Below are positions 15,281-24,101 of a stretch of DNA of 64,000 nt, piece after piece. The stretch is taken from the NCBI RefSeq assembly GCF_028745505.1, contig NZ_JAQZZL010000001.1:1733818-1797817 (forward strand), given 5' to 3'. Origin of the DNA: Lentisphaera marina (GTDB lineage Bacteria > Verrucomicrobiota > Lentisphaeria > Lentisphaerales > Lentisphaeraceae). The notes under the pieces were generated by a model. The model was not told where the DNA came from. It saw nothing but the letters and a program-made list of their open reading frames with translations, and made no database searches. Made by a program: the position numbers and the translations under genes. Each line of letters starts with the position of its first letter. Position 1 is the stretch's first letter.

Positions 15281-16600
15281 TTGATCATCTACAAATTTTT
15301 GTATTTCTTTTAAACTCTCATCCTGTTTTAACATTTTGATCAGCTTCATGATTTGAAAAACAGTTTTTGTTTCCGTTTCCTTAGAGTTTCCCTCAAAATC
15401 AATTGGGACATAAGAACGTAGTAGGGCACTCTTTTCTTCATCATTATTTAGCATGATATAGTACTGCTCAGTAACTTCGTTTGAATCGGTGAGGTGTCGA
15501 GCAATAGAATCAATACTTTTACCAGCTACTGAGAGTTGTGTAGCATATGATTTACGTAGGCTGTGAAAACTTTTTACTGTCTTCCCATCAGAATTACTTA
15601 TTTCTATGCCACTTGTTTTTAAAAACTTAGTGATTGAGCTTGCCCAATAAGCAGAATTATCTCGTTTAATTAGCTTTGGAGCAAAATTAAAGAGGTAAGT
15701 TTCATCGAGAGCTTTTTGTTCTAAACACTCCTGCCTCCATTCTTCAATATGTGGGATTAATTCAGGCGTATAGAAAAGAGCATCTTTAGAATTTTTTCTA
15801 GTACGATTTTCTTTACCCCTCATATCGACAAAACAGCCCTCAAAATCAATTTGCGACCATTTGAGTGTCAATACATCAGAAAGTCGAAGCGACGTGTAGA
15901 AACCAATATAAAAGGCTATACGCATCCAACCTTTGGCATTATCGCGTATCAATATTAATTCATTTTTAGTGAAAGGTTCTTTGTGAACAGTTTCATCTAA
16001 AATTTCGCGCTTAGAAAATAGGGGAACAGATTTAAATGGGTTAGTTTTTAAACCACCTTCAATTTTCAATCGATTGAAAATAGTCGTAAGATCACTGAGG
16101 TGTCTATTATAAGTTGACATTGCTCCTTTGAAATCTTTAAAATATTCTCTGACAAGGTAGGGAGAAATTTCATTCATTTTTGAAACGTTTGGGTATTTCT
16201 CTTGAAGGAAGTTTAGGAACTTATTCAACCTGCGCTTAACGTCTTTAATTGTCCTAGGAGATAAAGCTGAGGTCGCATTTTTATGACGACGTCCTCCTTT
16301 AGATGTGATTTTTAAAACTCTTTCATATTCATCAAAGATCTTGTCTAAGGATAATGATTGATGTCCTGATAGTGCATAGTTAAGTTTTAGTTCTTCTTCT
16401 TGGGATTTTTCTAATTTCTCAATCCCTTGGGCAATAGCTTTAGTTTTGTCTTTTTGCCATAGATGTCCATAGAGGTCAAAAGCGAGTTGTTCAGCTTCCT
16501 GTTTATTGGTAGTGCCCATCGACTTTCTAATGCGTTTACCTGTGGTCGGCTGATACTCGTAGTACCAGAAATTATTTCTTAAATACAAACTACCTTTCAT
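15275..16600 (-). CDS. Tyrosine recombinase (integrase)
   Basis: A 441-aa site-specific integrase. The N-terminal 60 residues look like an arm-binding domain, residues about 85-180 are the SAM-like core-binding domain, and the catalytic domain follows. The catalytic set is visible: Arg239 (TSLRLSDVL), His346 and Arg349 (HSLRKSYA), His369 (ARHLTD) and nucleophile Tyr380 or Tyr381 (EQYYIML). It should catalyse insertion and excision between attP and the chromosomal tRNA site. The start lies about 140 bp from the tRNA-Pro fragment, as expected for an integrase next to its own att site. Repeated ATACCCC motifs upstream may be arm sites. Confidence 0.95.
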   Translation of the reverse strand: MKGSLYLRNNFWYYEYQPTTGKRIRKSMGTTNKQEAEQLAFDLYGHLWQKDKTKAIAQGIEKLEKSQEEELKLNYALSGHQSLSLDKIFDEYERVLKITSKGGRRHKNATSALSPRTIKDVKRRLNKFLNFLQEKYPNVSKMNEISPYLVREYFKDFKGAMSTYNRHLSDLTTIFNRLKIEGGLKTNPFKSVPLFSKREILDETVHKEPFTKNELILIRDNAKGWMRIAFYIGFYTSLRLSDVLTLKWSQIDFEGCFVDMRGKENRTRKNSKDALFYTPELIPHIEEWRQECLEQKALDETYLFNFAPKLIKRDNSAYWASSITKFLKTSGIEISNSDGKTVKSFHSLRKSYATQLSVAGKSIDSIARHLTDSNEVTEQYYIMLNNDEEKSALLRSYVPIDFEGNSKETETKTVFQIMKLIKMLKQDESLKEIQKFVDDQL

Positions 16601-16601
16601 T

Positions 16602-16691
16602 AAAAATACCCCTTGTGAGTCAAAATAAAAACTTATGAGAAATTATGTGAGACAATAAAAAAGAACAATACATACCCCTCAAAATACCCCC
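16602..16691. repeat. Three ATACCCC direct repeats upstream of the integrase
   Basis: AAAAATACCCC at 16602-16612, CATACCCC at 16671-16678 and AAAATACCCCC at 16681-16691 share ATACCCC in the same orientation. They lie between the integrase start and the tRNA fragment, where arm-type binding sites for the integrase N-terminal domain are expected. The functional reading is inferred. Confidence 0.45.
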
Positions 16692-16737
16692 AAAAAAGGA
16701 TTTTTGTAGGTTATTTCAGTTTAAAAAATATGTTTTA

Positions 16738-16764
16738 TGCGCTACCAGACTGCGCTACGTTCCG
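16738..16764 (-). tRNA. tRNA-Pro 5' fragment, presumed attachment-site remnant
   Basis: Read on the - strand, the 27 nt divide as acceptor strand CGGAACG, TA, D-stem GCGC, D-loop AGTCTGGTA, D-stem GCGC and A, the signature 5' third of a bacterial tRNA-Pro. After that the sequence is AT-rich and cannot form an anticodon arm, so this is not a complete gene. It lies exactly at the junction between element and chromosomal genes. It is either the duplicated att core left at this end, with the intact tRNA at the unseen far end, or a tRNA gene interrupted by the insertion. Confidence 0.7.
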
Positions 16765-17169
16765 TTAGGTGCATAGAGAATAACGTCGTTTTGGCTTGCG
16801 TCAATCGAAGAATTTGAGTTTTTGAAGGATTTTGCTACAGGGGGTACTTTTTCGTCTAATTACAAAGATTTTCAATTTCAGAAGAATTAAATTTTTACTT
16901 AGCAATATCAATAAAAGTAATGATCGGAATTAGCAGTTTGTTGTTTGCCGATTGTAGTTTAATTCAAAAGGATGTTATTCGATGAGTTGACTAGCTTGGT
17001 CTTAGCAAGTATTTGTTTTGCCAAACAATAAAATGAGTATCCTAATAAATCAGAGTGAGTCTGAGTCATGACTTGCCTATGGCGTTATTTTCACGATTGA
17101 ATCGTATGGACTCTCGTAAAATATAATTTAGTCGATGGGCTAATTAGTTAAGAAAGGTAGAATAAATTT
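16765..17169. other. Intergenic region between the element end and the first chromosomal gene
   Basis: I see no coding frame or RNA gene here. The last bases before 17170 contain AAGGTAG, a ribosome binding site for the next gene. The rest is AT-rich and would hold that gene's promoter. Confidence 0.5.
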
Positions 17170-18291
17170 ATGTCAAATTCTAAACGAATTTCATCAATTG
17201 ATTGGATGCGCGGTTTTGTTATGATCCTAATGTTGGTGGATCATGTGTCGATGGTTTACAATAAGGACCATTTAGCTACAGATTCTGCCATTTCTTATAT
17301 TCCGGGTTCAGATTTGCCAGGTTTGGAATTTTTTACTCGCTGGCTAGCCCATTTATGTGCTCCTGTATTTGTATTCTTGGCAGGAACTGCCATGGCTCTC
17401 AGTATCGAGCGTAAGGTAGCTAAAGGCATAGAGTTATCTCAGATTGACAAAGATATACTGATTCGAGGGGCTTTTATAGCTATCTTGGACCCCACCTTGA
17501 TTTCCTTATTTGCAGGCAAGTTTTTATTTCAGGTACTCTATGCCATTGGGTTGGCAATGATGTGTATGGCCTTTTTAAGGCGCCTCTCAAGTAAACTTTT
17601 GCTAATCTTAGCTTTATCTTGGTTTGCTTTTGGTGAGTTGCTCAATGGAGTTTATTTCCCTCCAGGAGAAGGAGCCCAGTCGATTTTTAATGCTTTTTTA
17701 TTCTCTAGCTATACGTCGACTAATTTAGTTATTAAATATCCCTTGTTGCCTTGGTTGGCCATTATGATTTTGGGTTGGGTCTTTGGTCGTTATCTATTGG
17801 ATCATAAAGAGGGGAAGAACTCAGTGGGACCAGTTAAACTATTGCTTTCCTTAGGTGTAGTTTCCTTGTTGGCTTTCGGAGCTCTGCGTTACTTAAACGG
17901 CTACGGCAATATGTTTTTATTGAGAGAAGACAATAGCTGGCAGCATTGGTTACATGTCAGTAAATATCCACCGTCAGCGACTTACACATTGTTGGAACTC
18001 GGTTTAATGATGGTGCTAATGGCCTTAATGATATGTGTAGAACGACTTATAGGAACGCGGCAAAATGGTCTTTTATTGGTCTTAGGTCAGACGGCAATGT
18101 TCTTCTATTTAGTTCATCGTTTAGTCTTGGTTGGTGTGGCAAATTTATTTGATCTTTATCAAGTTTCTGGCTTATACACTACATATATCATAAGTGCAGT
18201 CTTTTTAGCCATTCTTTACCCTCTGTGTATTTGGTATCGATCTTATAAAGCCAAGAATGTCAAAAAATCTGTTTATTTGAAGTACCTCTAA
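17170..18291 (+). CDS. DUF1624/heparan-acetyltransferase-like multi-pass membrane protein
   Basis: A 373-aa integral membrane protein with about ten hydrophobic segments. The N-terminus RISSIDWMRGFVMILMLVDHVSM is the hallmark of the DUF1624/heparan-alpha-glucosaminide N-acetyltransferase-like and acyltransferase-3-like group, with the D/R-rich start (DWMRG) and the membrane His (DH). These proteins move acyl groups from the cytoplasm to extracytoplasmic substrates, often sugars. The ATG is preceded by AAGGTAG. The gene appears monocistronic. The acyl donor and acceptor cannot be told. Confidence 0.8.
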   Translation: MSNSKRISSIDWMRGFVMILMLVDHVSMVYNKDHLATDSAISYIPGSDLPGLEFFTRWLAHLCAPVFVFLAGTAMALSIERKVAKGIELSQIDKDILIRGAFIAILDPTLISLFAGKFLFQVLYAIGLAMMCMAFLRRLSSKLLLILALSWFAFGELLNGVYFPPGEGAQSIFNAFLFSSYTSTNLVIKYPLLPWLAIMILGWVFGRYLLDHKEGKNSVGPVKLLLSLGVVSLLAFGALRYLNGYGNMFLLREDNSWQHWLHVSKYPPSATYTLLELGLMMVLMALMICVERLIGTRQNGLLLVLGQTAMFFYLVHRLVLVGVANLFDLYQVSGLYTTYIISAVFLAILYPLCIWYRSYKAKNVKKSVYLKYL

Positions 18292-18365
18292 ATAGCGAAG
18301 CCGATGATTGTTTCAATAGTTTACAACTTTGAGAAGGGAACGCAATAGGGGCTATAAGAACGGGT

Positions 18366-18533
18366 CTAACAACCTTTAATAAAAACAATGGTGAGGCCAA
18401 TCATAAAGATGCCACCGATGACAGACTTAGTCCCGTCGTGTTTCTGAAAAGCTTTAGGGTCGTGTTTCTCCGAAGGTTTCTTTAACGTGAAGAGGTGCAA
18501 GACAATTGCAATGATAATTAGTATCCAACCCAC
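18366..18533 (-). CDS. Small two-helix membrane protein (55 aa)
   Basis: A GTG start at 18533, preceded by AAGGA, opens a 55-codon frame ending in TAG at 18366. The product begins with a hydrophobic helix (GWILIIIAIVLHLFTL), followed by a charged loop with two KHD motifs, then a second hydrophobic helix (SVIGGIFMIGLTIVFI) and KGC. Its start lies 11 nt after the stop of the 48-aa gene, so the two are probably coupled. I do not recognise a family. The coherent two-helix layout and binding site support a real gene. Confidence 0.55.
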   Translation of the reverse strand: MGWILIIIAIVLHLFTLKKPSEKHDPKAFQKHDGTKSVIGGIFMIGLTIVFIKGC

Positions 18534-18544
18534 AATTCAATTCC

Positions 18545-18691
18545 TTAGTTATTTTTCTTTTTTCTGGCTTCTTCTTTTTTTGCTAAACTCAAACAACGGC
18601 CACAGATGTTTTGATTTGGAAGGGCTAAATGATTACATTCTTTTTCAACACCCGATTTGGATACTTTTATGTTTTGGCAATACTTAGACAT
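18545..18691 (-). CDS. Small cysteine-containing basic protein (48 aa)
   Basis: An ATG at 18691, preceded by AAAGGA with a short spacer, opens a 48-codon frame. The product has Cys5, Cys19, Cys30 and Cys33 (an NICGRC knuckle) and a Lys/Arg-rich tail (KKEEARKKKNN), resembling a short zinc-ribbon protein. It lies directly upstream of the 55-aa membrane protein gene. No function is assigned. Confidence 0.55.
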   Translation of the reverse strand: MSKYCQNIKVSKSGVEKECNHLALPNQNICGRCLSLAKKEEARKKKNN

Positions 18692-18954
18692 TTATCTTCC
18701 TTTGGTTTAAGTGCTTAGCGGCATTGATGAACGGTGGTTCGGGACTTTAGCGCTATTAATTAGCAGAGATTAGTTGTGATTATATACACAGAATAAAATT
18801 GAGCAAGTTAGGTGCCTGATAAAGATTTTAGTTCAAGGCTTAGTATAAGGGATGTGGATGGAATAAAGTGGGAGACAAAAGTCATCTGTGATGAGTCATG
18901 CTTGTATTCAAATCATCAGCTCTTATTGTGGGCGAAAGATAAAAAGAGAAAAGT

Positions 18955-19539
18955 TTGTTTACGCTTAAATCCCCTTGCGAATTTCATTTAGAAGTCAAAA
19001 AGAGTCGTTTCATTGCCTTGGCATCACCAGTTGTAGATGTTCAGCAGGCCTTGGATTTTTTCGAGAACAATAATGTTGCTAGTGCGCGGCATAATTGTTG
19101 GGCGTATAAGGTGGGGAATGATTATCGCTTTAATGATGATGGTGAGCCTTCAGGTACAGCTGGGAAGCCAATTCTTGCAGCTATTGAATATGCGGACTTG
19201 ACTAATGTGGCGATCTTAGTTATTCGTTGGTTCGGGGGGATTAAGTTGGGTACAGGAGGATTATGTCGAGCCTATGGAGGAAGTGCTTCTGAATGCTTGA
19301 AGCTTGGTGAGTTCGTTGAGCTGCGTTCATTTAAATCGTTTGAGTTTAAAATTAGTTTTGATTTTTCTGCTCAGATCCATCATGTTTTTAAAACTTATCC
19401 TCCGGAATGCGCTGAGGAAACTTATCTAGCTGATGGAATTCAATGGCTAGTGAAATTAGATGAGGCTTTGGTGAAGGACTTTAAAAATGAACTTAATCAA
19501 TTGAGTCGTGGAAAAATCAATATATTGGAAGTTTTATAG
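18955..19539 (+). CDS. yigZ: YigZ/IMPACT (UPF0029) family protein
   Basis: 194 aa. The family signatures are clear: the N-terminal KSRFIALASPV, then ARHNCWAYKVG, then FNDDGEPSGTAGKPIL and VIRWFGGIKLGTGGLCRAYG, the most conserved block. A C-terminal domain of about 70 residues follows, with the usual length. Bacterial members bind nucleic acid or GTP-type ligands and are linked to stress and translation, but their exact role is unsettled. The apparent start is TTG (18955) after an AG-rich stretch. The stop overlaps the next start by one base (TAGTG), so it forms an operon with the following membrane protein. Confidence 0.9.
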   Translation: MFTLKSPCEFHLEVKKSRFIALASPVVDVQQALDFFENNNVASARHNCWAYKVGNDYRFNDDGEPSGTAGKPILAAIEYADLTNVAILVIRWFGGIKLGTGGLCRAYGGSASECLKLGEFVELRSFKSFEFKISFDFSAQIHHVFKTYPPECAEETYLADGIQWLVKLDEALVKDFKNELNQLSRGKINILEVL

Positions 19540-20204
19540 TGAAGGCTTTGTTGCGCGAAGTTAAGCATGCTTTGAAGCTTAATCTGAAACCGGGGCTGGC
19601 TCTACAGGTCGTGGCAGTGAGCTTGGTTTTAGCTTATTATAACTCTGCATATGTTCAAGAGAAATTAGTGGCATTGACGGATCTGAAAGTTCTGAATCCG
19701 TATTTATTTTCTGGCTTATCAACGGCACTCTTTGCAGGCGGATTACCCTATGTTATTTTGAGTTTGAGTAAGCGTGTGACTTTCAATATTAATGTGCTGA
19801 TTTTTATGTTACTGTTTTGGTTTTGGAAAGGGACTGAGATTGAATTCTTTTACTCATTTCAAGCGAAGCTTTTTGGTGCTTCAGGTGAGGTAAGTGTCAT
19901 TATTAAAAAAGTACTTTTTGATCAATTTGTTTTTAGCACTTTTTACGCGGTGCCCTGTATTGTTATAGTTTATATTTGGAAAGATGCGAACTTTTCATTT
20001 CGTCATTGGAAAGTAGGAATAAATTCACGGCTGTTTAAAGTGCGAATTCCCACAGTCTTGGTATCAAATTGGTTTGTTTGGATCCCCGCTTGTGCGGTTA
20101 TCTACTCTATGCCTACGGCATTGCAGGTTCCTCTTTCCAATATTATTGGCTGTTTTTATGTATTGATGATTGAAGTCCTTTGTAAACCCAAAGATTCAGC
20201 TTGA
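19539..20204 (+). CDS. Membrane protein, weakly Mpv17/PMP22-like
   Basis: A 221-aa protein with about five hydrophobic segments, starting at a GTG that overlaps the yigZ stop. The C-terminal part (DQFVFSTFYAVP; then SNWFVWIPACAVIYSMPTAL, then NIIGCFYVLM) resembles the conserved DQ...W.VWP...F.P..R pattern of the Mpv17/PMP22 family. This resemblance is by eye and weak. It is followed by a strong terminator-like hairpin. No substrate or function can be read. Confidence 0.6.
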   Translation: MKALLREVKHALKLNLKPGLALQVVAVSLVLAYYNSAYVQEKLVALTDLKVLNPYLFSGLSTALFAGGLPYVILSLSKRVTFNINVLIFMLLFWFWKGTEIEFFYSFQAKLFGASGEVSVIIKKVLFDQFVFSTFYAVPCIVIVYIWKDANFSFRHWKVGINSRLFKVRIPTVLVSNWFVWIPACAVIYSMPTALQVPLSNIIGCFYVLMIEVLCKPKDSA

Positions 20205-20337
20205 ATGATGGCGCGATTGTAAAGCTTATATAAGCCTTTATGTGAGCTGAGTTAGTAAGGGGAGCTTAGATCCAAGTGTGTCGAGTGATTTGCAGGGGCT
20301 CTGTATTGCTTTAATAAAAGAATATGGCTGTATAATA

Positions 20338-20369
20338 AAAGAGTCCCTGATATGTATCGGGGACTCTTT
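20338..20369. terminator. Bidirectional terminator between convergent genes
   Basis: AAAGAGTCCC and GGGACTCTTT form perfect 10-bp arms around a 12-nt loop. A-rich and T-rich flanks serve both directions, for the + strand yigZ operon and the - strand lipoprotein gene. Confidence 0.75.
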
Positions 20370-20448
20370 AGATCTTGATTGTTTGATGAGAAATTAATCT
20401 TAGAAAAGATGAGTGAAGATTTCTTTGTGGACGGTCTTAGGAAGTCCT

Positions 20449-21486
20449 TTACTTCACTGTGTGGCTATGTGGCACTAAGTCGATTTTTAAATTCTTGGAC
20501 ATTCCGGATAATTTGCCGCTGGGAGATAGGAAGAGAGTGAAATACTCTCTTTGGATGTAGGGACGGATTTTTTGGAAAAAGGGATCTATAGGAGAGCTAT
20601 AGAGTTCAATGGCATCAACCTTGTAGTTGATATTGCTTCTATTAGCAGGTCTTATTTCAGTTAAATATGTGCCTTTGAGCATTATTTTTAAATCGGTATT
20701 TTCATCAAAAACAATAAGAGCTTCAGACGATCTTAAGAGTTTATGTTGCTTGCCCATTGTGACGGTGATCTCTTTTTTGAGTTCAGGAGTAAGGGTGAGG
20801 GTTCCTTTGTAAACTTTTCCTGTTCTCACGGTGTTTAAAACATTGTCGTTGTGTTTTTTAGCAACTGCAAAATCTTTCATGAAAGTGTCGATAGCATTGT
20901 CAGCTTCTGTTGATCCAACGAGCAAGTAAGCTTCGCCAAATTTACTTTGTGCGTAACCTTGATTTATGTGGCCACGATCAATTTTATGATCTTTGAATAC
21001 CATTTTTTCGCCGCTCTTTCTATATATAAGAGAGCCTTGAATAGCCGTTTTATCACCTTTGACGGCGACTTTTTTATAGAAGGTGTAGGGAGTCTTTTTC
21101 AATTGAGCAAATTCGTTAGTCCAACCTTTTTCTTTTAGTACTTGCATGAATAATACTGATTTATCAACATTGTAATAGTCTTCTTTGTAGGCCAGCTCAT
21201 TTAAATATTGAATTTTTACGTAATCACCAAACTTTTCATTGTTGGCTTCTTCGGCGGTAAATTCGTATTCACCTGGAACGACAAGTTTTGGGAGTTGAGC
21301 GTTGATGTATTTAATAGCTTCTTCTTTGTCGAAAAGAATTTTCTCTGGAGTTGTCTTTTCACCTTCAGGAGATTCGCTTGATCCAGTGGTTTGTTGAACT
21401 TTGCTTTTAAGTTTTTGAACTTGTTCTGAGTCACAACTAAAAAGTAAGAATAATATGGAGAGGATGAGTGATAATTGACGTTTCAC
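20449..21486 (-). CDS. Predicted lipoprotein of unknown function
   Basis: A 345-aa protein with a type II signal peptide: MKRQLSLILSILFLLFSC, with the lipobox Cys at residue 18 (LFSC). It should be lipid-anchored in the envelope. A Ser/Thr/Glu/Pro linker (residues 20-48) precedes a mixed alpha/beta region. I do not recognise a domain. It is monocistronic, separated from neighbours by a terminator on one side and a 344-bp gap on the other. Confidence 0.75.
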   Translation of the reverse strand: MKRQLSLILSILFLLFSCDSEQVQKLKSKVQQTTGSSESPEGEKTTPEKILFDKEEAIKYINAQLPKLVVPGEYEFTAEEANNEKFGDYVKIQYLNELAYKEDYYNVDKSVLFMQVLKEKGWTNEFAQLKKTPYTFYKKVAVKGDKTAIQGSLIYRKSGEKMVFKDHKIDRGHINQGYAQSKFGEAYLLVGSTEADNAIDTFMKDFAVAKKHNDNVLNTVRTGKVYKGTLTLTPELKKEITVTMGKQHKLLRSSEALIVFDENTDLKIMLKGTYLTEIRPANRSNINYKVDAIELYSSPIDPFFQKIRPYIQREYFTLFLSPSGKLSGMSKNLKIDLVPHSHTVK

Positions 21487-21830
21487 GGTGAGTACCTAAA
21501 GTTTCATGTTTTATTATGCCTCAATTTAGTCTGTTAAAATTGAAATCACAACAAAAGCTCAAGTGTGAATAGGTCTAAATTCTTTAAAAATTCTTTAAAA
21601 AGCGTGAGATCTTCATATACATGCCTGTATGTAATTCTTATGCTCTTAATTTATGTGGGGCTAATTTTATGTTTTTGACTATGTTGAGCTGAGGATTGTG
21701 CTTTTTTTTTGTTAAAATCCAAGCTTTTCATACTTTAGATTCTTGAGTTTGAATCATGGAGTATAGAAATATAGATATATGCATTTAAATTAGTGCTCCC
21801 TTAATTCGTTAACTAGAAAGAAGCTTTTTT
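21487..21830. other. Divergent intergenic region (lipoprotein/kinase)
   Basis: This 344-bp gap lies between two divergent genes and should hold both promoters. A short AATTCTTTAAA direct repeat lies near 21578-21600. I see no coding frame, RNA gene or strong hairpin. Confidence 0.5.
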
Positions 21831-22817
21831 ATGGAAGGTTACAGAACTACTGCTCTGTCAGACGATGAGCTCAAGCGTTTTGAAGATGGCTTAGCAAAAT
21901 GTATGTCATGTCATGAGTGGTGTGACATGGAAGGTTATGAACCTTTAAAAGAATATGAATGTCAAAATTGTGGCGAAAATGTCTTCATGCCTATGAGGAT
22001 AACAGAATTTTGGCTTTACGATGTGACCGGAGAAGGGGGCATGGGGCGTGTGTACATGGCACAGAAGTATGATGATCCCAAGTTATATGCGATAAAACTT
22101 TCTGATTATACTGATGAATGCGAATTTCGTTTCCAAAGCCTTTTGTATGAAGGTGACGTAGTAATGAGCTTTGATCACCCGCACATTGCGACTGCCTACA
22201 GGTTTGGTTATAAGAGTGGTAAAGCCTTCTTATTAATGGATTACGTTCCAGGTTATACTTTAGAGCAAATAGCGAAAGGTTTTGAGTTTACCGAGTTAGA
22301 GCTTTATTCATGGATGATGCAACTCGTGGATGCACTTCGTTACATGGCACAGTCTGGTTTTATCTACCGAGATTTAAAACCGCAAAATGTCATTGTCAGA
22401 GGTGAGAACTTAACTTTAGTAGACTTTGGTTTAGCAATACACAAAGGTGAACAAGAAATTGATGATGACAATTTAATTGGCTCACCATCTTATATACCAC
22501 CAGAGCGAATTAAGGGGATAGTTGAGGACGAGCGTTCAGATATGTATGCCTTGGGAATGGTTTTCTACTATGTTGTCAATGGGCAGAACTATTTTGATGG
22601 ACCTAACGAAGAAATTGTCGAAGGTCACATGCATCCTTATCGCTACCCAATTCAAGAATTAAATGATTACCTTCCTGAGGGGCTTTGTATTTTGATTGAC
22701 AATCTAATTGCCCACGAAATGGAAGATCGTTATCAAACTTATGATGAATTGTATAACGATATCAACTTTTTGTATGAAGAGGCAGTCAAAGCCGAGGAAG
22801 AAGAAGCCGAGGCTTAA
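21831..22817 (+). CDS. Ser/Thr protein kinase with N-terminal zinc ribbon
   Basis: 328 aa. Residues 24-47 contain C24-x2-C27 and C44-x2-C47, a zinc ribbon. The kinase domain follows: glycine loop GEGGMGRVY (68-75), ATP-binding Lys89 (YAIKL), catalytic loop YRDLKPQN with Asp181, metal-binding DFG (198-200) and a PPER segment in the activation lobe. All catalytic residues are present, so it should be active. There is no membrane segment, so it is cytoplasmic. It stands just ahead of the DUF1501, DUF1549-like and FHA genes; FHA domains bind phosphothreonine, suggesting a shared signalling pathway. Confidence 0.92.
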   Translation: MEGYRTTALSDDELKRFEDGLAKCMSCHEWCDMEGYEPLKEYECQNCGENVFMPMRITEFWLYDVTGEGGMGRVYMAQKYDDPKLYAIKLSDYTDECEFRFQSLLYEGDVVMSFDHPHIATAYRFGYKSGKAFLLMDYVPGYTLEQIAKGFEFTELELYSWMMQLVDALRYMAQSGFIYRDLKPQNVIVRGENLTLVDFGLAIHKGEQEIDDDNLIGSPSYIPPERIKGIVEDERSDMYALGMVFYYVVNGQNYFDGPNEEIVEGHMHPYRYPIQELNDYLPEGLCILIDNLIAHEMEDRYQTYDELYNDINFLYEEAVKAEEEEAEA

Positions 22818-22886
22818 TTAAGGTATTGCACAATAAATTATGTCTTAGTGACGTTTCTGGTCATAGAATTAATAATTGTGGTGCTT

Positions 22887-24101
22887 ATGGATATAGATCG
22901 AAGAACTTTCTTAAATGGCGGAAGCCTAGCTTTATCTAGTTTATTATTTGCGAACTCCGCAGAAGCTAGAGCTAAACGCGGACCCTCATTACGTCATTTT
23001 ATTTATGTTAATTTACGAGGTGGCCCCTCGCAAATGGATACTTTTGATGCCAAGCCAAATCATGTTAATGGTGGTGGGCTTAAGTGCGTAAAGACGGCAA
23101 TGAACAATGTTTATTTTAGCGAGCATTTTGAAGGTCTTGCCGATTTTTCAAAAAACATGGCCCTAGTGCACACTAGTTCCAGAATTGGGGCTCATGAATT
23201 GGGGAGATATTACGTTGGGACAGGGGGCTTCTTGCCTAATCCCGCACAAGTACAGCCGGGCTTATGTTCAGTGGCAGCTTGGGCATTATCTCAAGAAGAA
23301 CAATCCGATTTACCCAAAGTTGTATCCTTGGGTGGTTCCTTATCGGCAGGTTTTTTAGGGAATGAATTCAGCCCTTATAGTATGAGACCGGGACAGAATA
23401 AGTTGAAAGTAGATGAAGATTGGCGACAGCGTTTATTGCGATCTGAATCATTAAGAGATGAGTACATGAAGCACTCAGCTAGTTCTCATATTGATCAGGT
23501 TAAAGAAGAACTTCGTCATGGACGAAAGGCGACTCAATTAACTTTAGGTATATCAAATAGGGTGTTTGAATTGGATGGGGAGAGTCCAAAAACAATGGCA
23601 TCTTATGGGAAAGGTATAGGTCAAAGTTTTTTACAAGCTCGCCGATTGATTCAAGCAGGAGTACCCTCGATCGAAATCCCCTATGGTGGCTGGGATACTC
23701 ACCAGAATAATCAGGAACGCTGTAAAAATCTATCAGAACCTCTTAATCAAGGCCTATGTCAATTACTGAAAGAATTAAAGGTGATGGGGCTATTAGAAAG
23801 AACAATGATAATGATTGCAGGGGATTTCGGAAGAACCCCTAGAATTAATGAAAATTCCGGTCGTGATCATTACCCAATGAACACTCCAGTTTTACTAATT
23901 GGTGGGTCTTTGTCAGGGCAGCATATCGGTCAAAGTTCTGATGATGGTATGAGTCTAGAGAAAGCTGTTACGATGGGTGAATTTAGTTACTCGCTGTTTA
24001 GACACTTAGGATTTAATCCCAATGAACCGTATATGCATAAAAGCGGGCGTCCATTAGATTTATGCCCATCAAAAAGTGGTATTGATGAGCTTTTAGCATG
24101 A
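22887..24101 (+). CDS. DUF1501 family exported protein
   Basis: I take the ATG at 22887 (404 aa), because MDIDRRTFLNGGSLALSSLL is a Tat signal peptide and the longer start would put a hydrophobic stretch before it. The mature part has the DUF1501 layout: FIYVNLRGGPSQMDTFDAKP, then GWDTHQNN and GDFGRTPRIN, with the metal-binding Asp/His pattern of sulfatase/alkaline-phosphatase-like folds. Such proteins are a hallmark of Planctomycetes and Lentisphaerae and are normally paired with DUF1549/1553 proteins. The stop overlaps the next start (ATGA). Confidence 0.9.
   Translation: MDIDRRTFLNGGSLALSSLLFANSAEARAKRGPSLRHFIYVNLRGGPSQMDTFDAKPNHVNGGGLKCVKTAMNNVYFSEHFEGLADFSKNMALVHTSSRIGAHELGRYYVGTGGFLPNPAQVQPGLCSVAAWALSQEEQSDLPKVVSLGGSLSAGFLGNEFSPYSMRPGQNKLKVDEDWRQRLLRSESLRDEYMKHSASSHIDQVKEELRHGRKATQLTLGISNRVFELDGESPKTMASYGKGIGQSFLQARRLIQAGVPSIEIPYGGWDTHQNNQERCKNLSEPLNQGLCQLLKELKVMGLLERTMIMIAGDFGRTPRINENSGRDHYPMNTPVLLIGGSLSGQHIGQSSDDGMSLEKAVTMGEFSYSLFRHLGFNPNEPYMHKSGRPLDLCPSKSGIDELLA

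Larger units (their letters stand above)
1..16764. mobile_element. Integrative and mobilizable element (right part) carrying a defence operon
   Basis: The stretch from the left edge to a tRNA-Pro fragment holds a tyrosine integrase, an excisionase-like HTH protein, a winged-helix replication-like protein, a MobQ-family relaxase with a candidate oriT, and a five-gene defence-type operon. No conjugation (type IV secretion) genes are visible, so it would be mobilizable rather than self-transmissible, unless such genes lie left of the window. The right boundary is set by the 27-nt tRNA 5' fragment at 16738-16764, just upstream of the integrase. Beyond it the genes are ordinary chromosomal ones. 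The left boundary is not in the window. That it is an element is inferred from gene content and the tRNA scar; its mobility is untested. Confidence 0.8.

Noticed and set aside
20224..20235. GCTTATATAAGC palindrome after the Mpv17-like gene
   Set aside because: A 12-bp AT-rich palindrome in an intergenic gap with no loop and no T-run; no function supported.
21578..21600. AATTCTTTAAA tandem direct repeat upstream of the kinase
   Set aside because: It is a short AT-rich repeat without symmetry or a plausible regulator, likely low-complexity.
12286..21635. Shared 14-mer (TGCCTGTATGTAAT) at 12286-12299 and 21622-21635, considered as an element boundary repeat
   Set aside because: A repeat of this length is expected several times by chance in 64 kb, and the second copy lies inside chromosomal sequence with no element features.
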